A stretch of 64,000 nt of DNA from assembly GCA_963855995.1 (NCBI GenBank), contig OY979728.1:9942004-10006003 (forward strand), written 5' to 3'. A program made the position numbers and the translations under genes. Position 1 is the first letter of the stretch. Every line of letters begins with the position of its first letter. The stretch comes from Muricea muricata (Eukaryota > Cnidaria > Anthozoa > Malacalcyonacea > Plexauridae). Shown here piece by piece: positions 51,831 through 63,800 of the stretch. The notes under the pieces are model-generated. The model worked only from the letters and a program-made list of their open reading frames with translations. It made no database searches and was not told the DNA's origin.

Positions 51831-54800
51831 ATGGCAGAGTCTTTAGAGCCTAGCTATGACCTTGAGCGAACGATTGTCGTGTCGAATTTTCCTGAAGATG
51901 TCGGAGAAGATGAACTGACGATTCATTTTCAAAAAGAAAAGAATGGCGGTGGAGATGTCGACGAGGTTGTGGTGGACGGAAGTGTGGCGTTTGTTATTTT
52001 TGATTCGCCTGAAGGTCAGAACGCTTTACAGTATCTTAACAGTGTAAAATGTTTGTGAAGCGTATATTAAGACAGGCAGCTATTCAACTACCCCAGCCCT
52101 TATTTATACTATGTTTCGCTTTCATTTAGCGCTATCACAGACAGCGAATGTTATAAGATTTTAGGCAGGGTATTTCTCTTCGAACAGCTTGCTTAACTTA
52201 TCTTCGTACAGACGTACCAGGCTGATAAAAGTTAGCTTTCATTTTAGGATTTGGTGTTTTGACTTGCGAAATATAAATATCGTCGGCTGGCGAGAAGGCA
52301 GCACAGAATAGTGAATAGTGTGACGTAATACCGCGTAGGTGTACCTAGCACATATGATCAGGGTTGCCAGTTGCATGAATAAACTAGCCAAACTTTTAAC
52401 AATGCTCTTTGTTTTTCATTGTATTTGCCTTTTGTTTTCTTTGTTTTTTTGGCAGCACTAATGATGGTTTGGCTTAATTATTCAAGAAATCTGGCAACCC
52501 TGCATATGATTAGCCTGATAATTAAATCACTATGCAGTACTTTTTGGTTTCCTGGTTAACCTATAAATATTAATATTTTGGACTATGTATAAATGTGAAT
52601 TTCGTAAGTAACTTAAACAACTGGCCCCATCATCATGGCTACTTATTGTGGATTTGTTTTACATTATGGCGACTTTAATGAATGAAATAACTCCTAATTG
52701 CTGACCAAATAACTCCAAATTTAGCTACTTCCATTATGTGTACATGTTATACATGACTAGAATACTATAGAGGTAATTCTGTTAGAACCTCTTTCCCCCA
52801 GCCCAATACAAATTTTCCTATTAAATGATTAGCCTAATGGGGAATAATCTAGAGGAATTTATTCAGTAATATTGCGTGATTAAACGTATGACTGTATGTG
52901 ATATGTAACATCAAATATGGAGTAATCTAGAGGAAGTAGGAGTAGAGGAAGTAGGAGTAGTCTAGAGGAAGTAGGAGTATTCTAGAGGAATTTATTCAGT
53001 AACATTGCGTGATTAAATGTATGACTGTATGTGATATGTAGCATCTAATGTAGTAAGAAATCAGATAGAAGACAAAGACAGGGATGCCTAAATGAGCAAA
53101 GGGCTAGGGGGGGGAGCAAACTTTTTTTGAAGGGCATCAACAAAATTTTAACCATGTTAAAATGCTTACCTGGGAGTTTACTGGGTCAGTTGCAATGTTT
53201 TTTTGGTCAATGGACCATTCCCCTATTGGACAAACTTTTAAATTCGGAAAATCAATTAGCACAGTTGGAAAGAGCATCCTAAGTTTTATACAATTGTCAA
53301 GTTTGGGTGCAAAATATTGTAAAATGTGGAAAATATAGCCCTGTAAAATTTGCGAATTTTGTATACTTTTATATTACGACGGAAAAGCGTTACAATTATC
53401 AGTGGCGGATCTAGTGTAAGTCAAAATAAATTACCACTGACAGCTCATTCTAGGTTATGTTTACATTTTAAAATACCTTCAAAGCAACTTCATTGGTTAG
53501 ATTTTATTCTTTTGAAATTCATAACCTATGACATTGTTATAAAGTTATTTTGAATTTAAAATTGGCTGCTATAGTTTATTTTGACTTACCCTGGATCCGC
53601 CACTGACAATTATGTGGAAATGTGGTAACACTTTTTCCCGTGTAATACAAAAGTATACAAAATTTGCAAACTTTACATCACTATATTTTCAACAGTTTAC
53701 AATATTTTGCAATAAATAATACTAATAACGTTCTTGAACTTAATGTTCAAAAACGAAGCGGAAAAGAACTTAAAGAAGCCCATACTCTGCTTTTAGTGTC
53801 TTATATAATATTTTTATACTTGAAGGGCACTTTTCTCCCCTTGCCCCTTTTGCAAAAGGCATGGGGCAACTGTCCCTCCTGCCCCCCCCCCCCCCCCCCC
53901 AGCTTCGGCGTGCCTTGACATAGCGATACTAATTTGACCGCATTATGTGTTTTTAGTTCTAACAAGCGTCCTTGAACACACTGACCAAGTTATTGATGAA
54001 ACAAAGATTAAAGTACAGAGCTATGAGTCATGGTTGGCAAACAAAAAGGTCAACAATTTTATTAATTCAACAAAGAGACTTCTTCAAGCTGAAGAAGTGA
54101 CTTTCCGAGTTTCCACTAGATTCAATTGTTGTTCTGGATAGTTTAGATCTCATGGGTGATAACTATTTATTCATTTTCAAACAGAAGAAGCATAGGTCCT
54201 CAGCTAGCAGTCTTAAAGAAAATCCTAAGCACAGCCCTCCAGAAGATATAGTGTCAGAAGATGCGTTTAAAACAATTTATGTCAGCGATTTGAAAGACTC
54301 GACAACTACAGACGCTATTACTTATTTCTTTGAAAACAAAAAAAGAACTGGAGGTGGTGATCTATGTGAAGGCAAAGAAGGATTTAAAAGACTTTCTCCC
54401 ACCGTTGCTCGATTGACATTTGTTTCTTCCCAAGGTATCGTTTTAGTTATCGTTTTCATATCCGTCATCCATACATACGTACAGTTGCATTATACAAAAT
54501 GTAATGGTAATGTCATATTTCCTTTATTATCTTGTAAATCTTTCCGCAAATTTAAAAGTATATTTTTGTTTATCTTGTGTAACACCATTCTTTTCCAAAG
54601 ATCTTATCTATTTCATTATTCCATTTTATCTTTTATCTCTTATTTGTTTCCATCTATCGAGAGAAGAGAGACATCTAAAGCATTATATAGTAGAACAGTA
54701 AAGAATAATCAAAACCGACAAACTATTCAACCACTTTGAATAATGATCAACTTGGCCCTAGATGGCAATCCAAGCACATTTTGCCTGTAGTACTTTTAAG

Positions 54801-57800
54801 ACAATGCATGATGAATGTGTTGAAAAAAACGCTAGACAGCAATAACCATTATTGTGTCTTTTTCAGTAATTAAATGATTCTCTTGATATAACGTATTTGT
54901 AGGTGATTCTTAATTGTTTCCTGATTCTGATTCTTAGCTGTTTCCTTCCTTTTCCCATCCTAACATTTCGCCGTCTTGGTTTCAGGATGTCCTTTATATT
55001 AAGTCCACATTAATTTTGTAATCATTACGTTTAGATGCAAAAAATGTCCTCGAGAATTCCAAAGTAACGCCTCTTCAACTCGAGGGACAATTCTTGACAG
55101 TAAGCAGCGAGTTTATACCAACACATGACCAGAGTATACTACTGGCAAAGAATCTTAGTCCAAAGACGACGAGCAAAGAAACATTTAAAAACTTTGTAGA
55201 ATCGACGAAAAATGCCGATGTTTTCAACGTTGTTTTCGGGAAAGATCATAAAGCTATCGTTATACTGAAAAGTACAATAGGTGGGTTGTTTCGTTTTGGT
55301 TGTATGTATATACTGACGCATAATATTTTGAAATGTACCAGTGCTAATATATATCCACCAACAATCACCTCTCTTTAGATGCTGATGAAGATGATTCAGA
55401 GAGAGAAAATCAGGATATGAAATTGGATGGATTCATAATTTCTTTAGAATTTGCTCCACTGACGAAAGGAATTAAGATCAGCAATATATCACAAGATACC
55501 ACTACTGATGATATCAAGTTCAAATTTTCAAACCAAAAAATCGGCGGCGGTAAAGTGATGGACATAATGTTAGACAAAAAAAATGGAGTTGCTAATGTTT
55601 ACTTCGAAAAATCCTCAGGTGGGGTCATGACTTATGGTAATTGCTTATGAATAGAAATATGTCTGTGTTGTCGTGTTATTGTTTTAACCAACAATTATTT
55701 TCAAATACCTTATAGTTGTTTCTGAGCTCGTGAAGAAGAAACATACATTGAAAGACGTTGCTTTAACCGTGACTCCTTGCTATGATGATTTTGAAGAACT
55801 TGAAGAAAAAACGACTAAAATGTCTGACTACTCTGGCGACTATTCTGTCGACCCTCCTATCATGGACTACTTAATGAATACACAGGAAATCGTTAAGAAG
55901 TTCGACTTTAAATCAATGAGGGTCGATGGAGAAACATCAAAATTTCATTTTACGAAACAATTCGCCGACCCTAATGACGCGACAGTATTCAAAAATAAGT
56001 TGAAAGATTTTCTGCAATCATTTGTCAAAGAAGAAGTTAGAATCCCTACGACTGTTTTTGAAAAGGTTAAAGAAGCAATTGAAAGCCAGCGCAATGACTT
56101 TGAAGATGACAGTGTTGATTTTCGCTTTGATGGTTCTCGAGTCACTCTCATCGGCAGAAAAGAAGACGTGGTCCTCAAAAAACGATCAATTGAAGCAACA
56201 ATAGATAGAAGTTTGGAAGAAGCCAAATTAGTATCAGAGGAGTTGACGATTGATGACCAAAATATACTGAAATTCTTGAATTTTATAAATTATTTCAAGA
56301 ATGTTTTGCAGGATTTTCCCGGAGTGAAAGTTCACGGCGTTGAAAGCTCTTCTGGGCAATTGTCGATTCTAGGAATGGAAGGAAAAATAAAAGATGTCCA
56401 ATTAAGGATCTACCAGGATATAACGAAGATCTCTGAGATTGATGTTAAGACGAGTGTTCATCAGATAGATTTTCTGCAGCGCACTAAATGTAAGATCGTC
56501 NNNNNNNNNNNNNNNNNNNNNNNNNNNNNNNNNNNNNNNNNNNNNNNNNNNNNNNNNNNNNNNNNNNNNNNNNNNNNNNNNNNNNNNNNNNNNNNNNNNN
56601 NNNNNNNNNNNNNNNNNNNNNNNNNNNNNNNNNNNNNNNNNNNNNNNNNNNNNNNNNNNNNNNNNNNNNNNNNNNNNNNNNNNNNNNNNNNNNNNNNNNN
56701 AATGATGAGCTAAAGAAAGACGAGGCCATGTTATTACTGATGAACGTGGAAGGAGCTGTGGGTGCCAAAGCCTTGCAGGCTAAGATAATGACTTTGAAGA
56801 AATGCGACGACAAAAAGGTAATCTAACATTTTATGCCGTATGATCTGACTTTTATTGTTAATTCTTTTCCATTAAGTAATGACGCAGAAACGTGAAGCGA
56901 ATTTTATTCGGAACCTTTTTAGCTCGCAAACCAGAACCTGAATATATGAATATTTGCCCCCCCCCCCACTTGCCCTTCGCTAAAGAGGTTGTGAATAGGT
57001 TGCTTGAAAATTGTAGAGGCTAAACATAAGATTATTATTGGCTTAACTGCCACTGCCAGCTCCTAAGCAGAGTAATAATAATAATAATAATTTACTAATT
57101 TATAAAGCGCTAAACGCTATAAATATTCTAAAGCACTATCATTACAAATTCAAATAAAATGCTATAAAATATGGGCATGGTGGAAAAGACGGAGTACGGA
57201 GTCACGGAGTACGGAGTCACGGAGTACGGAGTCACGGAGTACGGAGTCACGGAGTACGGAGTCACGGAGTACGGAGTCACGGAGTACGGAGTCACGGAGT
57301 ACGGAGTCACGGAGTACGGAGTCACGGAGTACGGAGTCACGAAGTACGGAGTCACGGAGTACGGAGTCACGGAGTCAAGACGGAGTACGGAGTACGGAGT
57401 CTGTCTGTAAAGTGTTCCCCCAGACGTGGCGGTGACTTTTAAACAGACTCCGTCTTTTCCACTTTATGGGGGCATAAAATGGAAAACACGGAGTCCGTCT
57501 GTAAAGTGTTTCCCCAGACGTGGCCGTGACTTTTAAACAGACTCCGTCTTTTCCACTTTATGGGAGCATAAATATATCTACGTTCATATTACAGCGTTCT
57601 ATCGTATAGTAGCGTATCTATTTAACCACATATCAGGATATCATATAATCATAACGGATATCAATATCTTTATATCTAATCATATAAAAAGTTTCACCAG
57701 CGTCCAACCGCTAACACAATTATGCTCTTAACGTAGCAAAAAATAATATGAAATTAAGCTTTATCATTTATTTGGTAACTTCCAGCTATGGTTCTCATAA

Positions 57801-60800
57801 GCTACAATCATATCATGCTCATTATTGTTGGAACTATTTCCTTCCATGTTCAACGTTGCTGCCAATTTAAGCTTTGTTTGCAGTTTTCTAGAAGGCTCGT
57901 TCTTTTATTGGGATGAGCGTGTCACGTGTTTGAGCATTCAACTTTGAGTGGCTATAAAGAGTTGGGGTTCAATAATCCGGGATCAAGCATCATGTATATT
58001 TCTCGGGCTTCAAGGATAATATTGATGATTGTAGCTTAGGGAGACGCGTATCAGAACAGTCATAATATCATATGAGCAGGATGCATTATATATAAACTTG
58101 ATATATGCGCTCACAACGTCTTACGATAAACGATTTTGTTCAGTGGACTCAAAAACAGTAATATGCAGTTTTGTGCACTTTCGCGTTATAAAGTACGCGT
58201 TGTTAACTTAATATTTCGTATTAACAGTGAATACCCAAGTTCATTCGAATGTAATCTCGATGAAGTGGTAGAAGGTAAGCCTCAATCTGTGGAGCGACAA
58301 AGCAAGAACTCACCACAAAATTTGGCTGTTTTCGTAGAATGCATGCTGTAGCGCAATGAAAATAAACGTTGGAAATTTTGCTGTACGTTCTCCCTTGGAA
58401 CATCCATTCTCTGGGCATCTTCGAAACAACGACCAAATCATTCGGAGCGTCAGGAATAGCAGTACCTTGTTTTAGTGGATTTCCACAGCCAAAGCACGTG
58501 GAGGTTTGTCCAGGGCAAAACTGAAGGAGGTAGAGCATAAATAAACTCCGTACTCCGTGACTCCGTGACTCCGTACTTCGTGACTCCGTACTCCGTGACT
58601 CCGTACTCCGTGACTCCGTACTTCGTGACTCCGTACTTCGTGACTCCGTACTCCGTGACTCCGTACTCCGTGACTCCGTGACTCCGTACTCCGTGACTCC
58701 GTACTCCGTGACTCCGTACTTCGTGACTCCGTGACTCCGTACTCCGTGACTCCGTACTCCGTCTTTTCCACCATGCCTATTAAACAGTACTAGTCAGCAG
58801 TTTTTAGAAAAATGTATCAATTATGTTACAATTATATGCGCCATGTAGTCTCAACAATAAGGAATAATTCAACTTAACACTTATCGTTTGATTCATTCAT
58901 CTAAATAAACAATAGTTCGTCGAAAGAAGTGTGTGATCTTTAAAAAAAATTTTTGGCTTCCATGTAAAAATCACCGCCAAGGTCTGGGGAGACACTTTAC
59001 AGACAGACTCCGTGTTTTCCACTTTATGCCCCCATAAAGAGGAAAAGACGGAGTCTGTTTAAAAGTCACCGCCACGTCTGGGGAAACACTTTACAGAGAG
59101 ACTCCGTACTCCGTCTTGACTCCGTACTCCGTGACTCCGTACTCCGTGACTCCGTACTCCGTGACTCCGTACTCCGTGACTCCGTGACTCCGCACTCCGT
59201 CTTTTCCACCATGCCTAAAATATGAGATGATACCTATATTACATATTCAAAATTTATTTAAAGATAAAATGCCTTTTTAAAAAGAAAGGTCTTAAGTTTG
59301 CTTTTAAAAGTTTCCACTGTTGACGCTTCACGAATATCAGCGGGAAGTTCATTCCACAAAAATGGACCAGCCTTGGCAAAAGCTCTGTCGCCAAACGTTT
59401 TCCTCGTTGTCTTCGGAACTATTAACAAATTTTGCTCATTTGAGCGCAGGCTATAGCTACCAATATGCTTAGGTACCAGAAGGTCTGAGATATAAGGCGG
59501 TGCATTAGCATGAAGAGCCTTGTACACCAGCAACAAAATCTTGAAAATCACTCGATACCGTACAGGAAGCCAATGAAGGCCAATTAAAACGGGAGTAATA
59601 TGATCGAATTTGGGGATTAAACAGACCACACGTGCTGCAGCATTGAGAACTCTTTGTAACCTATCATATTGAGATTGTGAAGGTTGAGAGAGTGAAGATA
59701 TATGGTTTATTAACAAAATTTGATAAAGTTTTATTCGTAACGACACATGCGTTTCAAGAATATCGAACTCATAACGTTAAAATGTTGTCTCTATATTTAT
59801 TTTCTTATAAAGAAACAGCGACTTCTCAAGATCGTTGTCACAAAAACGTCAGAGAAATGCGTAAAAATCGACGAAGAGACAGCGGCTTTCCTATCAAAGT
59901 CAAACAAACTAAAGGAATTCAAGAAGGAACAGTTTGACAAACATCAAGTCTTGATTGACCAAGAACTTACAGACCCCAACAACATCTGGATTGTCTGTGA
60001 AAAATCGAAAATTGACAACGCCGAACAAGAGCTGGCAAGTTTAACTGACGAGAAAAAGATTGCCAGTTGTACATTTAGACCTGCGGATTCCATGAAACTT
60101 CGCTTCCTGAGGGAACACTACTGGGCTAAAATAAAAGAGAAAGAAAGCAATTGTAAAGCGGAAGGTGTTGCTGTGCTAGATATTGATGCTGAGTCATTTG
60201 AGGTGAAGGGAACAAAAACAGGCCGAAATGATATGGTCAGTTTTCTGCAAGGACTGGCTGGGAATGTTGATTTCAAGGTATGTATGTTTTTTGTTCTCTG
60301 GATAGGCGGATCAAGTATATGATCAGTGCAGAGAGGGGGCCGCCTCGCTGGCAGGATTGCTGCGCCCAGGTTTCCCCCTGGGAGTTTCTTGCCCGCGCTC
60401 CTCTGAGTTTCGACCGGTAATTTTCATTTTAAGTGCTCTTTGTCATTTCGTGTTTATTGAAAACCCAAATAACTTATCTTTCTTGGTATGAAAAAATTAA
60501 ATCGTAGAATTCAACATATGATGCGTGATAGCCTGCTGAGTTTGTGTTTCGTGTTTTAGACACCCTGTATAGAGCTTCAATGTTGAGATATATTAACCAT
60601 ATTGTGTTAATATTTCGTATTAATTGTTAGACATATCCTCTGAATGAACCTGGTATGAAGAAACAGATGAGTATGGAAACAACAAACGCGATTATTTCTG
60701 AAGTTCAGAAGAACAATAAATGCGTTATTCAAAAAGGTATCCCTTCTGATGAAACGGAAAAGAAGGAAACTGAAGCACCGACGTTTGTAGCAGATGGAGG

Positions 60801-63800
60801 GAGCGCCGCTGGAACTAGTGTTGCTGCCACGATGAACTTACCATATCATTCCATGTCCTTTGTCAACGACAAGGAGATTAAATTGGCTTCAGGACAAAAG
60901 ATAACCATAGTTGTCGGAGATCTGGCACAACAAACGGTATGCTGGGGGCAATATACAGTATATTTTCAATGCATGTCTATTTAACATCTCTGTCATTCAA
61001 AAGTGAGTGAGTAACATCTAAGTGAGCATTATTTTTCGTTCACCACAGCTAAACCATAGGTAGGCCAGGAACGCGGTGTTTTGTTTTGTTTTTATCGATG
61101 TGACATATGCATAATTATAATTAAAAGATAACCATAGTTGTCGGAGATCGGGCAGAACAGTTGGTATGTTCGAGCAATATGCCGGGTATATTTGCAATGC
61201 AAATCCTTTTAACATCTCTATCGTTTGAGTATTATACTACGTAAAATTTCTGAACTCAAAGTGAGTTTTATTTCAAAACAGCTAAACAGGATAATCATAT
61301 ATTCAATTTATTACAATGATTTGTCACACGCAGAGAATTCTAAAATTGTTTCAAATTAAGAAGCTTGCATGTGATTCTAGTAATTTGACTTCATTCAGGT
61401 TGACGTCATTGTAAACACAACCAATGGCAACGTGGATTTGAACGCCAACCCATGTGGAAAGGCTTTACTTAAAGTGGCTGGAAAGGAATTGTTGAACGAA
61501 TGTAAGAAAATCGGCAGTCTTCAGGCAGGAGAAATGGCTTCAACCGGACCGGCGAAATTGAGTTGTAAACGTGTATACCATGTCTGTTCATCATCCTGGG
61601 ACGGCGGCAAAGGAACTCCGGTAATTTTAGTTTTATTCTTGCTAGAGCTGGTGTGGAGTTAACCAGGAAACACTACCCACTTTTTTCTTGACTGAACTAC
61701 TCTCAAACAGATTTATAGCGCATTTTTGAATCAAAATGAAACTGGAACTATCGCTAATTGCCTTTCCTCTTCTTTAGATTCTCCGAGACCTTATCAAAAA
61801 ATGCTTAAACCAGCTTGACAAAGACAAATTAACGTCCATCGCGATTCCCGCGATTGGTACTGGTAATTTGCGTTTCCCACGTCCGGAAGTTGCAAAAGTT
61901 TTTTTTGAAGAAGTGACAAGCTACCTCACAGCGCATCCACAGTCGGCCATTAATGATGTTCGTTTTGTCGCTTATGGGAAAGACCAACTGACCGTCGACG
62001 CATTTCTGGGTTAGTTGCATTTTATAGGCCCACACAGACTGGACGCGATTTGCCAACGCGACGCGATTTTTCGATTTTAAAAGCAAATAAAACCATCAAC
62101 GGAAGGAGATTTCGCTAGATATGTGCACCAAGTAGCTTAAATTGTTGAAGTCCTTCCGAAAATTGGACAAAAACAGAAAAGGATTAAACTTAAAGGACGT
62201 TGAAAATCGAAAATTCGCGTCGCGTTGTCAAATCGCGTCCGGTCTGTCTTGGTCTTATACAGTACTGTGCAAAAGTTTTAGGCATCCCTCTTTTTGCCTC
62301 TCACGTGAAAGCTAATATCTAATTTAAAATAGAGCCGATTTCAGTGAAAATTTAACATGTGGTAGAGACAAGTGTTATTTGCCACGAAACAATTGATAAT
62401 TGATAATTTAAACAATTGATAATGCAAACCGGAAGTTTAGCTATTATCGGAAGTACTGGTTACAACTTGTCTTCAGATTCAAAAATGAAGCACGCAACTT
62501 AACTTTTTTGTTGAAGTTTTCAGCGTGATCCTGTTGCAAAGTGGTTACAGTGGTTCAGAAATAACAAAAATCTTTAGTGCGAAACGTTGATTTAAATTTG
62601 ATCACTTTGCAACCAGGTTTAAAAATCTAATATAATATGATGCTATATAAGGCCGTTTAGTTTGACCAATGGTTGTTGATATTTGCCCTAAAATTAAAAT
62701 GATGTTATTCCGTATAATCTGCACATGCTAAAACGTTGCAGAAAAATTATCACAAATAGAGTACCAGGAGTATTCGAGAAGGACTGTTTTTCAGACGAAG
62801 AGATTGAACACTGCATGTTGCACCAAATTGATCAATATTTCTAAAATAATTTAGTGACTTTGCTACAGTCTTACTGCAAAAAAGATTAATTATTCGAAAA
62901 CTGTATATGGATATAATGATGATATCTCAAAAAATGTAGTATATCACCATTTCGGTTATAACTGAACTTCCGGTTTGCAATACCCATGTTTTTAAGTAAC
63001 AAGTTGCAAATATCGTTTTGCTCCATCACCCGTAAAAATTTCATTGTAATTGGTTCCATTTTGGGTTAGATATGACTTTTTATGTAAAAGCTAAAAAACG
63101 GGGTGCCTAATTGCACAGTACTGTATGTCATGTCATAAAAACCATGACCAGCCGACAATTTAAAAAAGTAAAGTAAAAAGCAAATTCCGAAAAAAGACAT
63201 CTTGAGAATGCAAGATATGCTTCAAAACAAGACGCAGGTTGAAACTGTAAATTTTCGACTTTATTTCCAAGTCATCATCGGACAGAATGAAATACAATAC
63301 TTTACAACTTAGATATATACAACGTGGAGAGAAAGCGTTTGACATGTGTCCGGAAGTTAGGCAGGCACATGTCAAACGCTTTCTTTCTACGTTGTATATA
63401 GCTATTTCAATAAAGGTTGTCCTTTGATAGGCCTAAACTGTAGACTATGAGCGCGCAAGGGATGGCGGGTTATTGCTCTTTTCCCCCTTCAAACTCGGAA
63501 TTATTTCTGTGAAATAGCATCAAGGGAACATAGGAAACTTATGACGGCAAATTTACTTGCTACAAAGGTAAATCCGTGGAAATCAGGACTTAGATAAATA
63601 ATAACCAATGATCCTTTGCGCGCTCATAGTTCACAGTTTACGCTTTTGGAAGGACAACCTTAATTGAAATAGCTGTATATCTAAGTTGTAAAGTATTGTA
63701 TTTCATTCTGTCTGATGATGACTTTGAAATAAAGTCGAAAATTTACAGTTTCAACCTGCGTCTTGTTTTGAAGCATATCTTGCATTCTTAAGATGTCTTT

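Larger units (their letters stand above)
57070..59740 (-). mobile_element. 5'-truncated non-LTR retrotransposon (CR1/L2-like), split by a later insertion
   Basis: The minus-strand frame 59258-59740 encodes the reverse-transcriptase C-terminus: YDRLQRVLNAAARVV, LHWLPVRYRVIFKILLLVYK, APPYISDLLV, RAFAKAGPFLWNELPADIR, FKSKLKTFLF. The 3' UTR continues to 59225 and resumes at 57164, ending in the AGCGCTTTATAAATT and ATT-repeat tail near 57080. The 57174-59215 element sits within that UTR. It lies in gene B intron 6, antisense to the gene. Confidence 0.85.

Noticed and set aside
57128..57410. open frames on both strands made of TEYGV / VTPYS repeats
   Set aside because: Translation of the 15-bp minisatellite inside a mobile element.
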